Source: Tepidiphilus margaritifer DSM 15129 (GTDB taxonomy: Bacteria; Pseudomonadota; Gammaproteobacteria; Burkholderiales; Rhodocyclaceae). Taken from it: 64,000 bases of DNA. The translations under genes and the position numbers were made by a program. The notes below the pieces were generated by a model. The model saw only the letters and a program-made list of their open reading frames with translations. It did not search any database and had not been told where the DNA came from. Positions 30,525 to 40,417 of this stretch are shown here, in pieces; position 1 is the stretch's first letter, and every line of letters begins with the position of its first letter. The stretch is taken from the NCBI RefSeq assembly GCF_000425565.1, contig NZ_AUDR01000014.1, positions 124,001 to 188,000 on the forward strand, given 5' to 3'.

Positions 30525-31397
30525 ATGCCCGATACCTCGACCCCGCTGGGCCCCGACCTCGATTCCGCCCTGATTCGCCGCCGCGCCGAGCGCACGGCCC
30601 CGGCTTACCCTCAACACCGTTTTCTGGCCGAGGAAACGGCCGAGCGCCTGCTCGAGCGGCTCGACTACCTGCGCATCACTCCACGGCGCGTGCTCGATCT
30701 CGGCGGCGGAAACGACCTGCCGGCGCTACGCGCACGCTATCCCCAGGCCGAGGCGATCGCCGTCGACTTCGCCCCGGCGCGGCTCGCACACCTTGCTCCC
30801 CGCCCCTCCTGGCTCAGCCGGCTGGTGCGACGCGAACCGACCAAAGGCATCGTGGCCGACGCGCACGCGCTGCCGCTTGCCACCGGCAGCATCGACTTTC
30901 TCTGGTCGAACCTGTTGCTACACTGGCTCGCCGAACCGCTCGCCGCGCTCGCGGAGTGGCAGCGCGTGCTCTCCGTGGGCGGCACGGTGTTCTTCGCCAC
31001 CGTCGGCCCCGACACGCTGCGCGAACTGCGCGAGGTGCTCGGTCCCACCGCGGTGCATCCTTTCCTCGACATGCACGACGTGGGCGACCTGCTCATGGCC
31101 GCCGGATTCTCCGATCCGGTGATGGACATGCAGATGCTCACCCTGCGCTACCGTGACCCGGCGCGCCTGTGGCAGGATCTGCGCGCGAGTGGCGCGACGA
31201 ACGCGCGCCGCGACCGCCGCCGCACCCTCACCGGCAAGGTGCGCTGGCAGCGGGCGCTCGCGGCGCTGGAAGCGCGGCGCGAGGCCGACGGCACGATTCC
31301 CATTACCGTCGAGCTCGTCTTTGGCCACGCCTGGAAGGAAGCGCCCAAGACGCTGCCCGACGGGCGCGCGGTGATTCGCGTGCACCGCCGCCCTTGA
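30525..31397 (+). CDS. bioC: Class I SAM-dependent methyltransferase, probable malonyl-ACP O-methyltransferase
   Basis: A 290-residue methyltransferase. Motif I is LDLGGGNDLPAL near residue 58, motif post-I AIAVDFAPA, and the core continues to FATVGPDTLRELREVL. The combination and length match BioC, which caps malonyl-ACP at the start of biotin synthesis. BioC and ComF genes are often neighbours in betaproteobacteria. No other bio gene is in the window, so assignment rests on the sequence. Confidence 0.82.
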   Translation: MPDTSTPLGPDLDSALIRRRAERTAPAYPQHRFLAEETAERLLERLDYLRITPRRVLDLGGGNDLPALRARYPQAEAIAVDFAPARLAHLAPRPSWLSRLVRREPTKGIVADAHALPLATGSIDFLWSNLLLHWLAEPLAALAEWQRVLSVGGTVFFATVGPDTLRELREVLGPTAVHPFLDMHDVGDLLMAAGFSDPVMDMQMLTLRYRDPARLWQDLRASGATNARRDRRRTLTGKVRWQRALAALEARREADGTIPITVELVFGHAWKEAPKTLPDGRAVIRVHRRP

Positions 31398-31409
31398 GCA
31401 ACGCTCACG

Positions 31410-32480
<1,071 letters not shown>

Positions 32481-32493
32481 CTACTTTCTCAGC

Positions 32494-32594
32494 TCGACTC
32501 CGCCCGGCATCAACTCCCCCTAGTTGAGCGGGATCCCGGCGCAAGCCGCCGGGTTCACGGCCCGAACGCACCCCCTGCGGTCGGGCCATTTTTT
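32494..32594 (+). ncRNA. Candidate small RNA with two C-rich hairpin loops
   Basis: No plus-strand gene is near, yet an intrinsic terminator faces this way. Three stacked hairpins are visible. The first is TCAACT (32510-32515) with AGTTGA (32522-32527) and loop CCCCCT. The second is CCCGGCG (32535-32541) with CGCCGGG (32547-32553). The third is the terminator, with CGCA/TGCG enclosing CCCCC. A possible -10 is TACTTT (32482-32487); the 5' end is a guess. C-rich loops can pair with Shine-Dalgarno sequences. From memory, a conserved sRNA called NcS27 lies next to hemB in Burkholderia; identity is not tested. Confidence 0.6.
32559..32594 (+). terminator. Intrinsic terminator of the sRNA candidate
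   Basis: GGCCCGA (32559-32565) pairs with TCGGGCC (32581-32587), extended inside by CGCA/TGCG, with six T residues at 32589-32594. On the minus strand no T tract follows, so it works for plus-strand transcription. The T tract overlaps the engB stop codon. Confidence 0.8.
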
Positions 32595-33225
32595 ATTCTG
32601 GTGCAACCTCTGTGCCTGCCGCCTCAGGCAGAACGCCCGCCAACCACCCTTGGACTACCGCCTCGGCCTCCTCCACCCCCAGCTTGCTGAGCGCCGAAAA
32701 CGCCTGCACCGTCACCTGACCCTCCCATGAAGTCAAAGCGCGGCGGACCTGGGCCACGGTCGCTGCCCGTGCCCCGCGCGAGAGCTTGTCGGCTTTCGAG
32801 AGGAGGATATGCACCGGCTTGCCGCTGGGAAGGAACCAGTCGAGCAGCTGCCGGTCGAGCGCCGTGAGCGGATGGCGCACGTCCATGATGTGGATGAGGC
32901 CGACGAGCGCCTCGCGCTCGCGCAGATAACGCTCGATCAGCTCCGCCCAACCGCGACGGATCGCCTCGGGCACCTTGGCGTAGCCGAATCCCGGCAGATC
33001 CACCAGATAGAGCCCCGCCGGCGTGCGAAAGAGGTTGAGCAACTGCGTCCGCCCCGGCGTCTTCGAGACGTAAGCCAGCCGCGTGTGCCCGACCAAGGCA
33101 TTGATCGCGCTGGATTTGCCGGCGTTGGAGCGTCCGACGAAGGCGATCTCCGGCCCTTTGGCTGCCGGCAGCCCCGCGGGCTTGGCAATGGAGGTGACGA
33201 ACTCGGCATGGCGGAAAAGAGGCAT
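32593..33225 (-). CDS. engB: Ribosome biogenesis GTP-binding protein EngB (YsxC/YihA)
   Basis: Small GTPase required for large ribosomal subunit assembly; 210 residues. G1 is GRSNAGKSSAINAL near residue 31, the G2 region has TPGRTQLLN, G3 is LVDLPGFGYAK near 74, and G4 is LLSKADKLSRG near 139. ATG at 33225 gives the usual N-terminus; a TTG at 33255 would add ten residues. No strong ribosome-binding site is seen. It is divergent from cytochrome c4. Confidence 0.95.
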   Translation of the reverse strand: MPLFRHAEFVTSIAKPAGLPAAKGPEIAFVGRSNAGKSSAINALVGHTRLAYVSKTPGRTQLLNLFRTPAGLYLVDLPGFGYAKVPEAIRRGWAELIERYLREREALVGLIHIMDVRHPLTALDRQLLDWFLPSGKPVHILLSKADKLSRGARAATVAQVRRALTSWEGQVTVQAFSALSKLGVEEAEAVVQGWLAGVLPEAAGTEVAPE

Positions 33226-33270
33226 GGGAAAGAGGCGACAGGCGGGCCTGCGCAAAACGGGGAGATGCGA

Positions 33271-33276
33271 TAGAAT
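33271..33276 (+). promoter_or_regulatory. Candidate -10 element upstream of cytochrome c4
   Basis: TAGAAT lies 42 bp upstream of the cytochrome c4 start, in the short divergent region shared with engB. No convincing -35 hexamer is seen. Confidence 0.3.
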
Positions 33277-33318
33277 AGCAAAATTTGCACATTCTCACCC
33301 ATCGCGTCGAGGATTCCC

Positions 33319-33945
33319 ATGATCAAGCGTACCATCGTGCTCACCGCGCTCGCCGCTTCCGGCCTGGTCTACGCCGCCGAACCCGTCGACCCCGCTCACG
33401 CGCAGGAAATCGCCACTACCGTGTGTGCCTCCTGCCACGGCCCGGACGGCAACACCCCGCTGATGCCCGAGTATCCCAAGCTCGCCGGCCAGCATCCCGA
33501 ATATCTCTACAAGCAGCTCGTCGACTTCAAGGGCTGGGACGACAAGCCCATCGCCCGCGAGAACGCCACGATGAACGCCATGGTCATGGCGTATTCCAAG
33601 GAAGAAATGCTGGGTCTGGCCCAATATTTCGCCCAGCAGAAACAAGTCCCGGCCGAACCCAAAGCCCAGGAAACGCTCGCCCTCGGCCAGAAAATCTGGC
33701 GCTATGGCATTCCCGACAAGGCCGTACCCGCCTGCGCCGGCTGCCACGCCAGCAACGGCGCGGGCATTCCCAGCATGTATCCGCGGCTCGCCGGCCAGTC
33801 GCCCGACTATGTCGTCGTGCAGCTCAAGGCGTTCCGCGAGCAGCAGCGCGCCAACGATCCGGAACAAATGATGCGCCAGATCGCCAACAAGCTCACCGAC
33901 ACCGAAATCTCGGCGCTCGCCGACTACGCCGCGAGCCTGCGCTGA
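33319..33945 (+). CDS. Cytochrome c4 (dihaem c-type cytochrome)
   Basis: Periplasmic electron carrier of 208 residues. The signal peptide spans residues 1-18 (ends VYAAE). Two haem sites are CASCH near residue 36 and CAGCH near residue 139, and each half has its Met ligand region ([22 protein letters not shown]). The two halves are homologous cytochrome c domains, as in c4. It probably feeds a terminal oxidase. Its stop overlaps the rpiA start by 1 bp. Confidence 0.94.
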   Translation: MIKRTIVLTALAASGLVYAAEPVDPAHAQEIATTVCASCHGPDGNTPLMPEYPKLAGQHPEYLYKQLVDFKGWDDKPIARENATMNAMVMAYSKEEMLGLAQYFAQQKQVPAEPKAQETLALGQKIWRYGIPDKAVPACAGCHASNGAGIPSMYPRLAGQSPDYVVVQLKAFREQQRANDPEQMMRQIANKLTDTEISALADYAASLR

Positions 33946-34628
33946 TGGCGATGACGCATGCCGACGAGTTGAAGCGCCTGGCCGGTGAGGCCGCCGTGGC
34001 CGAAGTCCCCGAAGGAATCTTCCTCGGGGTGGGCACCGGCTCCACCGTCAATTGCTTCATCGATGCGCTCGTGCGCAGCGGCAAGCGCATCCGCGGCGCC
34101 ATCTCCAGCTCGGAGGCCACCACCGAGCGACTGCGCCGCTACGGCATCCCCGTGCTCGACGCCACCGAGCTCGATACCGTGCCGCTCTACGTCGATGGCG
34201 CCGACGAGATCGACCCTGCCTTTGCCATGATCAAGGGCGGCGGCGGCGCACTCACCCGCGAGAAGATCGTCGCCGCCATGGCCGAGCGCTTCGTGTGCAT
34301 TTGCGACGAACGCAAGCTCGTCGAGCGCCTGGGGCGATTCCCCTTGCCCATCGAGGTCATCCCCATGGCCGAGCGGCTCGTCGCACGCCGGCTGCGCGAA
34401 CTCGGCGGCGAGCCGCGCCGGCGCCTCGGTTTCGTCACCGACAACGGCAACGCCATCCTCGACGTGCACGGCCTCGTCATCGACGACCCGGACGCGCTCG
34501 AGACGGCGCTCAACGATATCCCCGGCGTCGTCACCAACGGCATCTTCGCCCACCGGCGTGCCGACGTCTTGCTGCTCGCCACCGGCGAGGGCGTGCAGCG
34601 CCGTGAGCGCGTCGTCACGAAACGGTAA
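33945..34628 (+). CDS. rpiA: Ribose-5-phosphate isomerase A
   Basis: Pentose phosphate pathway enzyme of 227 residues. [13 protein letters not shown] near residue 28, the [27 protein letters not shown] block with the catalytic Asp, Glu and Lys residues near 84-110, and the C-terminal NGIFAHR are all present. ATG at 33945 overlaps the cytochrome stop (TGATG); ATG at 33951 is an alternative. Coupling with a cytochrome gene is accidental in function as far as can be seen. Confidence 0.96.
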   Translation: MAMTHADELKRLAGEAAVAEVPEGIFLGVGTGSTVNCFIDALVRSGKRIRGAISSSEATTERLRRYGIPVLDATELDTVPLYVDGADEIDPAFAMIKGGGGALTREKIVAAMAERFVCICDERKLVERLGRFPLPIEVIPMAERLVARRLRELGGEPRRRLGFVTDNGNAILDVHGLVIDDPDALETALNDIPGVVTNGIFAHRRADVLLLATGEGVQRRERVVTKR

Positions 34629-34672
34629 CGTTGCTTTGAGATGATGAGATCTGCCCCTGCCCCGAGGATGCC

Positions 34673-35371
34673 ATGAAGACGATGGAAGAACACACGTTCC
34701 GCCCTTACGACCGCGAGCTCAACCAGCTGCGTCAAACCGTGCTCGAGATGGGGCGCACCGTCGAGCGCCAAGTGGAGAAAGCCGTCGAGGGCGTGCGCAA
34801 AGGCGATCAATCGCTCTTCGACGAAGTGCTGCAGACGGAGCGTTCGATCAATGCCGAAGACCGGCGCGTCTTCGAGCAGAGCGTCCAGCTCATCGTGCGC
34901 CATGCGCCCGCGGCCGCCGATCTGCGCCTGGTCATGTCCTCCTTGCAGATCAGCAAGGACCTCGAGCGCATCGGTGACGAGGCGAAGAAAATCGCCAAGA
35001 GCGGCATCCGTCTCTATCAGTCTTCGCCTGCTTTCACCCCCTCGGTCGAGCTCGAACTCATCACGCGCACGACGCTGACCATGCTGCATGCCTCGCTCGA
35101 CGCCTATGCCCGGCTCGACGACAGCCACGCCCAGGAGATCCTCGCCGATGACCGTACGGTAGACGCGATGTTCAAGGGGATCCTGCGCGAGCTCGTCACC
35201 TACATGATGGAAGACCCGCGCACGATTTCGCATTCGCTGGAGCTCGTCTTCATCGCCAAATCGCTCGAGCGCGTGGGCGATCACGCGAAGAACGTGATCG
35301 AGCAGGTGGTCTACCTCGTCGAGGGGCGCGACATCCGCTACACCCCCGAGGCCAAACCCGAACCCGAGTAA
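34673..35371 (+). CDS. phoU: Phosphate signalling protein PhoU
   Basis: A 232-residue all-helical protein made of two PhoU repeats (~15-105 and ~120-215). The metal-binding E/DxxxD signatures are seen in LQISKDLERIGDEAKKIAK and FIAKSLERVGDHAKNVIE. PhoU links the Pst transporter to the PhoR kinase. No pst, phoB or phoR gene is adjacent, so it is an isolated copy in this window. It is convergent with the yggX gene, with 3 bp between stops. Confidence 0.95.
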   Translation: MKTMEEHTFRPYDRELNQLRQTVLEMGRTVERQVEKAVEGVRKGDQSLFDEVLQTERSINAEDRRVFEQSVQLIVRHAPAAADLRLVMSSLQISKDLERIGDEAKKIAKSGIRLYQSSPAFTPSVELELITRTTLTMLHASLDAYARLDDSHAQEILADDRTVDAMFKGILRELVTYMMEDPRTISHSLELVFIAKSLERVGDHAKNVIEQVVYLVEGRDIRYTPEAKPEPE

Positions 35372-35374
35372 GGC

Positions 35375-35647
35375 TCACCGCTGCGGCGGCACGTAGCCGG
35401 CGATCTCGTCGGCACCCTCGCCGAAGAAATAGCGCTCCATCTGTTCCTGCAGATACTTGCGCGCCGCCGGTTCCATCAAGTTCAGACGATGCTCGTTGAT
35501 GAGCATCGTCTGGTAGCGCAGCCACTCCTGCCACGCCTCCTTGGAGACGTTCTCGAAGACGCGTTTGCCGAGCGCCCCCGGCAGCGGCGGCCGCTCCAGC
35601 CCCTCGGCCTCTCGTCCCAGTTTCACGCAAAACACGGTCCTTGCCAT
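35375..35647 (-). CDS. Fe(2+)-trafficking / oxidative damage protection protein YggX
   Basis: A 90-residue protein of the YggX family ([17 protein letters not shown] start; [19 protein letters not shown] centre; [14 protein letters not shown] end). C7 is the conserved cysteine. Family members protect iron-sulfur clusters during oxidative stress. ATG at 35647 with GGAG six bases upstream is chosen over an ATG six codons earlier. It follows argA by 21 bp. Confidence 0.95.
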   Translation of the reverse strand: MARTVFCVKLGREAEGLERPPLPGALGKRVFENVSKEAWQEWLRYQTMLINEHRLNLMEPAARKYLQEQMERYFFGEGADEIAGYVPPQR

Positions 35648-35668
35648 CGATACTCCTTTCTCCACGGT

Positions 35669-37069
35669 TCAAGTCAGTTCCTTGACGAATACTTTCGAGC
35701 GGCGTTGATAGTTGTAGAGCTCGCGCTTGCGCCGCGGCAGGGCCTCGGGCCCCACCTCGCGAAAACCCCGCTCGAGGAACCAATGCGCCGTGCGGGTGGT
35801 GAGCACGTAGAGCCGCTCCAGCCCCATCGCCCGAGCGCGCGCCTCGATCCGGTGCAGCAGCTCCTCCCCGATGCCGGCGCGGCGGAACTCCGGGGCTACC
35901 GCCAGACACGCCAACTCCGCCGCCCGTTCCTCGCTGAACGGATAAATGGCGGCGGAACCCACCACCACGCCGTCGTACTCCACGAGCAAGAAACGCTCGA
36001 TCTCCTTTTCCAGCAGTTCACGGTCACGGCGCACGAGGGTGCCGTCGGCCTCCATCGGCGCGATGAGCGCGATGAGGGCCGGCACGTCCTCGGGACGCGC
36101 GTCGCGGAAGCGGAAGATCGGGTCACGCGTCACCAGCGTTCCCACGCCGGCATGGGTGAAGAATTCGAGCAAGAGGCCGCCGTCGAGGTCGCGGTCGATG
36201 AGGTGCGCCCGCCCCACGCCGCGGCGCACCGCTTCGACCGCCTGCGGCAGATAGAGGTGCAAATCCTCGGTGAGCCCGGTTCCTTCGGCGAGCGCCCGGG
36301 CAGCGACGTCCGCCGTCACGGAGGAGACGAGCTTGCCCTGAGCATCCAATAGTCCCGGCGCATCGCACAGGAAGACGAGCTTCTCCGCGCCGATCGCCAC
36401 CGCCACCTCGGTGGCGACCTCTTCCATCGTGATGTTGAAGATCTCCCCGGAGGGGGAAGGCGCGAGCGGCGTGATGAGCACGACGTTTTCCTGCTCCAGG
36501 TCGGCGACGATCTCCTCGGCGATCACGCGGCGCACCGCCCCCGTGTATTGGAAATCCACCCCGTCGATCACCCCCAGCGGCCGGGCGGTGATGAAATTCC
36601 CCCCCGTCACCCGCATGTAGCTGCCCGCCATGGGGGTATTGGGCAGCCCTTGCGAGAGCTTCGCCTCGATCTCGACGCGGGTGACCATCATCGCCGCCTT
36701 GACGCACTCGAGCGCCGCCGCATCGGTCACCCTCACCCCTTTGTGAAACACGGGCGTCAAGCCGCGGCGCGCCATCTCCGCGTCGATCTGCGGCCGTGCG
36801 CCGTGCACCAGCACCAGGCGGATGCCCAGCGCCGCGAGCAGGTTGCAGTCGTAGGCGAGCCGCTGCATGCGCTCGCCCTGCGCCACCTCGCCGTCGAAGG
36901 CGATCACGAAGGTTTTGCCGCCGAAGGCATGGATGTAGGGGGCGGAATGCCGCATCCAGCCGACGAAGGCCGCGGCCGAGCCGTCCTGGAGCGACACGGG
37001 CGGAGAAACCTCCGGAATGCGCTCTTCGGGCAGCCCGCGGCGCCCCGTCTGCTGCCTGTGCCCGTCCAT
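35669..37069 (-). CDS. argA: Amino-acid N-acetyltransferase (N-acetylglutamate synthase)
   Basis: First step of arginine synthesis; 466 residues. The N-terminal amino acid kinase-like domain (~35-300; HAFGGKTFVIAFDGEV, LVLVHGARPQID) senses arginine. The C-terminal GNAT domain (~315-460; LAVAPEFRRAGIGEELL) carries the acetyl-CoA loop. The frame extends upstream into the pap gene; ATG at 37069 with a G-rich ribosome-binding site is chosen. argB is at 14.5 kb, so the arginine genes are scattered. Confidence 0.95.
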   Translation of the reverse strand: MDGHRQQTGRRGLPEERIPEVSPPVSLQDGSAAAFVGWMRHSAPYIHAFGGKTFVIAFDGEVAQGERMQRLAYDCNLLAALGIRLVLVHGARPQIDAEMARRGLTPVFHKGVRVTDAAALECVKAAMMVTRVEIEAKLSQGLPNTPMAGSYMRVTGGNFITARPLGVIDGVDFQYTGAVRRVIAEEIVADLEQENVVLITPLAPSPSGEIFNITMEEVATEVAVAIGAEKLVFLCDAPGLLDAQGKLVSSVTADVAARALAEGTGLTEDLHLYLPQAVEAVRRGVGRAHLIDRDLDGGLLLEFFTHAGVGTLVTRDPIFRFRDARPEDVPALIALIAPMEADGTLVRRDRELLEKEIERFLLVEYDGVVVGSAAIYPFSEERAAELACLAVAPEFRRAGIGEELLHRIEARARAMGLERLYVLTTRTAHWFLERGFREVGPEALPRRKRELYNYQRRSKVFVKELT

Positions 37070-37083
37070 TTCCCAGCCCCCTT

Positions 37084-38565
37084 TCACAAAGACGCCTCCA
37101 GTCGCTCGCACAAGGTATGCAGCACCTTGACCCGCGCATAGTACTTGTTGTTCGCCTCGACCAGCGTCCACGGTGCGATCTCGGTGCTTGTGCGCTCGAT
37201 CATGTCGCCCACCGCCAATTCGTACTGCGGCCACTTCTCACGGTTGCGCCAATCCTCCGGCGTGATCTTGTAGCGTTTGAGAGGATCCTCCTCGCGCTCG
37301 CGAAAGCGCCGCAATTGCTCCTCGGGATCGATCGCCAGCCAGAATTTCACCACCACGGTCCCGTTTTCGATCAGCTGCTCCTCGAAATCGTTGATCTCGG
37401 CATAGGCCCGCATCCAGTCGGCCGGCGCACACAACCCCTCGACCCGCTCGACCAGCACGCGCCCGTACCAGGAACGGTCGAAGATCACCACCCGGCCGTG
37501 CCCCGGCATCCTGCGCCAAAATCGCCACAGATAAGGCTGGGCGAGTTCCTCGTCGGTGGGTACGGCGATCGGAACCACCTGATAGCGCCGCACATCCAGC
37601 GCCGCCGTCACACGCCGGATCGCCCCTCCCTTGCCGGCCGCATCCATCCCCTCGAAGACCACCACCAGGCTGCGCTTGGCGAAACGCGCATCGCGCACCA
37701 AGGTATCGAGCCGTCCCTGCAGCTCCTCCAGCCGACGCTCGTACTCCCTCTTTCCCATCGGCTGCTGGAGCGTGAGCGCGCTCACGGCGTTGGGACGCTC
37801 TTCGAGATCCGGCACGAGGACGAGGGGCGGCGCGCCCCCCTCCCCGCGCTCGACGGCCTCGAACTTGCGCTGCCAGGCGCCGGCGAGCGTCTCGCCCACG
37901 AACACCGCCCGGTAGCGGTCATCGGCCCCGTCGACCAGCACCCAAGGCACCACGCCGGTGCTCGTGTGCCGGATGGCGGCAGCAGCCGTCTGAGCGTATT
38001 CGTCGTAGTGTTCGAGATAGCGCCAGTCCGACTCCCGCACCCGCCAGCTCGTACGCTCGTCCTTGGAGAGTTTCTCCAGGCGGCGTTTCAATTCCTTGGC
38101 CGAGATGTGGAACCACAGTTTCAGCAGCAGCACGCCCTCGGCCGCCAGCATTTCCTCGAACCGGCGTACCCGCTCGAGCGCCGCTTCGAAGGCGGTGCGC
38201 TTGCTTCGACCCGTCGCCCGATCCTCGATGATGTCGGCGTACCAGTTGTCGAAGAAGACCCCGATGCGCCCGCGGGGCGGCAAGCGGCGCCAGAAACGCC
38301 ACATGTAGGGCCGCTCTTCCTCTTCGGAACTCGGGCGGTCGATCGCGTGACTGTCGAGATGGCGCGGATCGAGCCAGGAATTGAGCAGGTTCATCGTCTC
38401 GCCCTTGCCCGCCTTGTCGACCCCGTTGATGAGGATCAGCGTCGCGAAGGCGCGCTCCTGCACCAACCGGTATTCCAGATCGAGCAACTGCAGACGCACG
38501 GCTTCCGAACGCTGGCGATACGTCTCCTTGTCGAGGCAATGGCCCAATTCCACGTTCTCGAACAT
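37084..38565 (-). CDS. pap: Polyphosphate:AMP phosphotransferase (class II PPK2)
   Basis: Transfers phosphate from polyphosphate to AMP, giving ADP. The 493 residues hold two fused PPK2 domains (~10-240 and ~260-490), each with its own Walker A (GVDKAGKGET near 48 and GMDAAGKGGA near 310) and FDNWY or FDRSWYGR motif. Two-domain proteins of this form are class II PPK2 (PAP). The start at 38565 overlaps the rsmE stop (TGATG). A GTG six codons upstream is less likely. Confidence 0.92.
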   Translation of the reverse strand: MFENVELGHCLDKETYRQRSEAVRLQLLDLEYRLVQERAFATLILINGVDKAGKGETMNLLNSWLDPRHLDSHAIDRPSSEEEERPYMWRFWRRLPPRGRIGVFFDNWYADIIEDRATGRSKRTAFEAALERVRRFEEMLAAEGVLLLKLWFHISAKELKRRLEKLSKDERTSWRVRESDWRYLEHYDEYAQTAAAAIRHTSTGVVPWVLVDGADDRYRAVFVGETLAGAWQRKFEAVERGEGGAPPLVLVPDLEERPNAVSALTLQQPMGKREYERRLEELQGRLDTLVRDARFAKRSLVVVFEGMDAAGKGGAIRRVTAALDVRRYQVVPIAVPTDEELAQPYLWRFWRRMPGHGRVVIFDRSWYGRVLVERVEGLCAPADWMRAYAEINDFEEQLIENGTVVVKFWLAIDPEEQLRRFREREEDPLKRYKITPEDWRNREKWPQYELAVGDMIERTSTEIAPWTLVEANNKYYARVKVLHTLCERLEASL

Positions 38566-39305
38566 CAGTCCATCCCTCCCCACAGGGCCTGCATCATTGC
38601 CAAGGCTGCGGCTGCGGCCGTCTCGCTGCGCAGGATCCGCGGCCCCAGGCCGACGCGCTCGATGCCGAGCCGCCTGGCCTCGTCCAGCTCCTCTTCGCTC
38701 CAGCCCCCCTCAGGGCCGATGAGCAGGATCACCGGCGCCGAAGGTGCGGACAGGCGGGAAAGGGGAACGCCCCCCGGCGCGAGCAGCCAGTAACGGGCCT
38801 CGGCACGCGCCTTTCGCGCTTCCTCGATCCAGTCCCGCCAGCGCCGCGGCAGCGCCACTTCCGGAACCACCGTGCGGCCACACTGCTGCGCCGCGGCCAC
38901 TGCCACCTGTTGCCAATGCGCCTGCTTGCGCGCCCCCCGCTCGAGCGCACCCCCTGTCTGGGTGCGCTCCGTCAGGAGCGGCACGATGCGCGCCGCCCCT
39001 AGCTCCACCGCCTTTTGAATCGCCCAGTCCATGCGCTCGGCCGGCAGGAGCGCCTGACCCACCGTCACCGCGAACGGCAATTCCCGCGAGACGGGATCGA
39101 AGGCTTCGAGCCGCACCCGCGCCACATCGCGCCCGGCAGCTTCCAGCACGCCCCGCCACTCTCCGCCGCGCCCATCGAATACCACCACCGGCTCGCCCGC
39201 ACGCAGCCGCAGCACGCGCAGGGCATGATGGGCCGCGGCAGGCGGCAGCGGCACCTGCGCGCCAGCCTCGGGCACGAGATCGGGAACGAAGAAACGGGCA
39301 ACCAT
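38565..39305 (-). CDS. rsmE: 16S rRNA (uracil(1498)-N(3))-methyltransferase
   Basis: SPOUT-class rRNA methyltransferase of 246 residues. The N-terminal PUA-like domain is at ~1-70. The knot region contains LIGPEGGWSEEELDEARR near residue 195 and LGPRILRSETAAAAAL near 222. It is coupled to pap by overlapping stop and start codons. Confidence 0.95.
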   Translation of the reverse strand: MVARFFVPDLVPEAGAQVPLPPAAAHHALRVLRLRAGEPVVVFDGRGGEWRGVLEAAGRDVARVRLEAFDPVSRELPFAVTVGQALLPAERMDWAIQKAVELGAARIVPLLTERTQTGGALERGARKQAHWQQVAVAAAQQCGRTVVPEVALPRRWRDWIEEARKARAEARYWLLAPGGVPLSRLSAPSAPVILLIGPEGGWSEEELDEARRLGIERVGLGPRILRSETAAAAALAMMQALWGGMD

Positions 39306-39381
39306 GGCGTCGCATTATACGACGCCCCTTGCCCCTCCCCGGAAGCGCGCGCCGCGCAATCTTCGCGGTGCACAAAAATGC

Positions 39382-39409
39382 TTGACTCCGCCCGGGAATC
39401 GGCTATAAT
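39382..39409 (+). promoter_or_regulatory. Sigma-70 promoter of initiator tRNA
   Basis: TTGACT (39382-39387) and a perfect TATAAT (39404-39409), spaced 16 bp, end 12 bp before the tRNA. A strong stable-RNA promoter. Confidence 0.88.
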
Positions 39410-39421
39410 GTGCAAATCGAT

Positions 39422-39500
<79 letters not shown>

Positions 39501-39502
39501 CG

Positions 39503-39534
39503 AAAGGCCTGCCCCTGCGGCAGGCCTTTTTGTT
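39503..39534 (+). terminator. Intrinsic terminator of tRNA-fMet
   Basis: AAAGGCCTGCC (39503-39513) pairs with GGCAGGCCTTT (39519-39529), followed by a T-rich tail. It begins 5 nt after the tRNA. Confidence 0.9.
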
Positions 39535-39547
39535 TTCCCCTACGTCA

Positions 39548-40417
39548 CTACCCTCGCTTCCGTCGCCGCCCTCCGCTCACCCGCTCGTGCCCGGCCAGAT
39601 CCTTCCAGCTCTGCACCTCGAGAAAGCCCGCATCGAGCAGCAGCCCCCGCACCTGCTGCGCCTGATCCCAGCCGTGCTCCAGCAGCAGCCAGCCGCCCTC
39701 GGCGAGGTGGCGCGGCGCCTCGGAGACGATCGCCGCGATCGCTTCCAGCCCGGTTTCTCCGGCAACCAGCGCCTGGCGCGGTTCGAAGCGCAGGTCGCCC
39801 TCTTCGAGATGCGGATCGTCTTGGGCGAGATAGGGCGGATTGGAGACGATGAGGTCGAACGCCTCGCCCGGGCCAAGGCGGGAGAACCAGTCGCTCTCCA
39901 GAAACGACACGCTCGCCCCCAATCTGGCCGCGTTCTCCAGCGCCAGGGCGAGCGCCTCGCGCGAGGCGTCCACCGCCGTGACCTCCGCCTGCGGTAGTTC
40001 CAGCGCCAGGGTGATGGCGACGCAGCCGCTGCCAGTACCCAGATCGAGGATCCGTGGCGCGTGTCCCGGCGGCAGAGTGAGGGCGAGCGCGATCGCCACT
40101 TCTACCAGCGTCTCGGTCTCCGGCCGGGGAATCAGCACCGTCGGTGTGACACGAATGCGCCGTCCGTAGAATTCCCGCTCGCCCACGAGATAGGCCACCG
40201 GCACGCCCGCCGCGCGCCGCTCCACCCACGCGGCGAAGCGTTGCAGCACCTCCGGCGGCAACGGGCGTTCCGGCCAGGCGGTGAGCTTGGTCGAACTCCA
40301 GCCGCTGGCGTGGCGCAGCAGCACGCGCGCCTCCAGCGCGCCGATACGGGCGCGGGCCCAGGCGAGCGCCTCGCCCACCGTCGCGTCGTGTGGTAGGGGC
40401 TCCGGTGCCACGCTCAC
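39548..40417 (-). CDS. prmC: Peptide chain release factor N(5)-glutamine methyltransferase
   Basis: Methylates the glutamine of the GGQ motif in release factors; 289 residues. The SAM motif [15 protein letters not shown] is near residue 125 and the catalytic NPPY near residue 190. The start is GTG at 40417, forming a 4-bp overlap (GTGA) with the stop of prfA, the gene for its substrate. Confidence 0.95.
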   Translation of the reverse strand: MSVAPEPLPHDATVGEALAWARARIGALEARVLLRHASGWSSTKLTAWPERPLPPEVLQRFAAWVERRAAGVPVAYLVGEREFYGRRIRVTPTVLIPRPETETLVEVAIALALTLPPGHAPRILDLGTGSGCVAITLALELPQAEVTAVDASREALALALENAARLGASVSFLESDWFSRLGPGEAFDLIVSNPPYLAQDDPHLEEGDLRFEPRQALVAGETGLEAIAAIVSEAPRHLAEGGWLLLEHGWDQAQQVRGLLLDAGFLEVQSWKDLAGHERVSGGRRRKRG

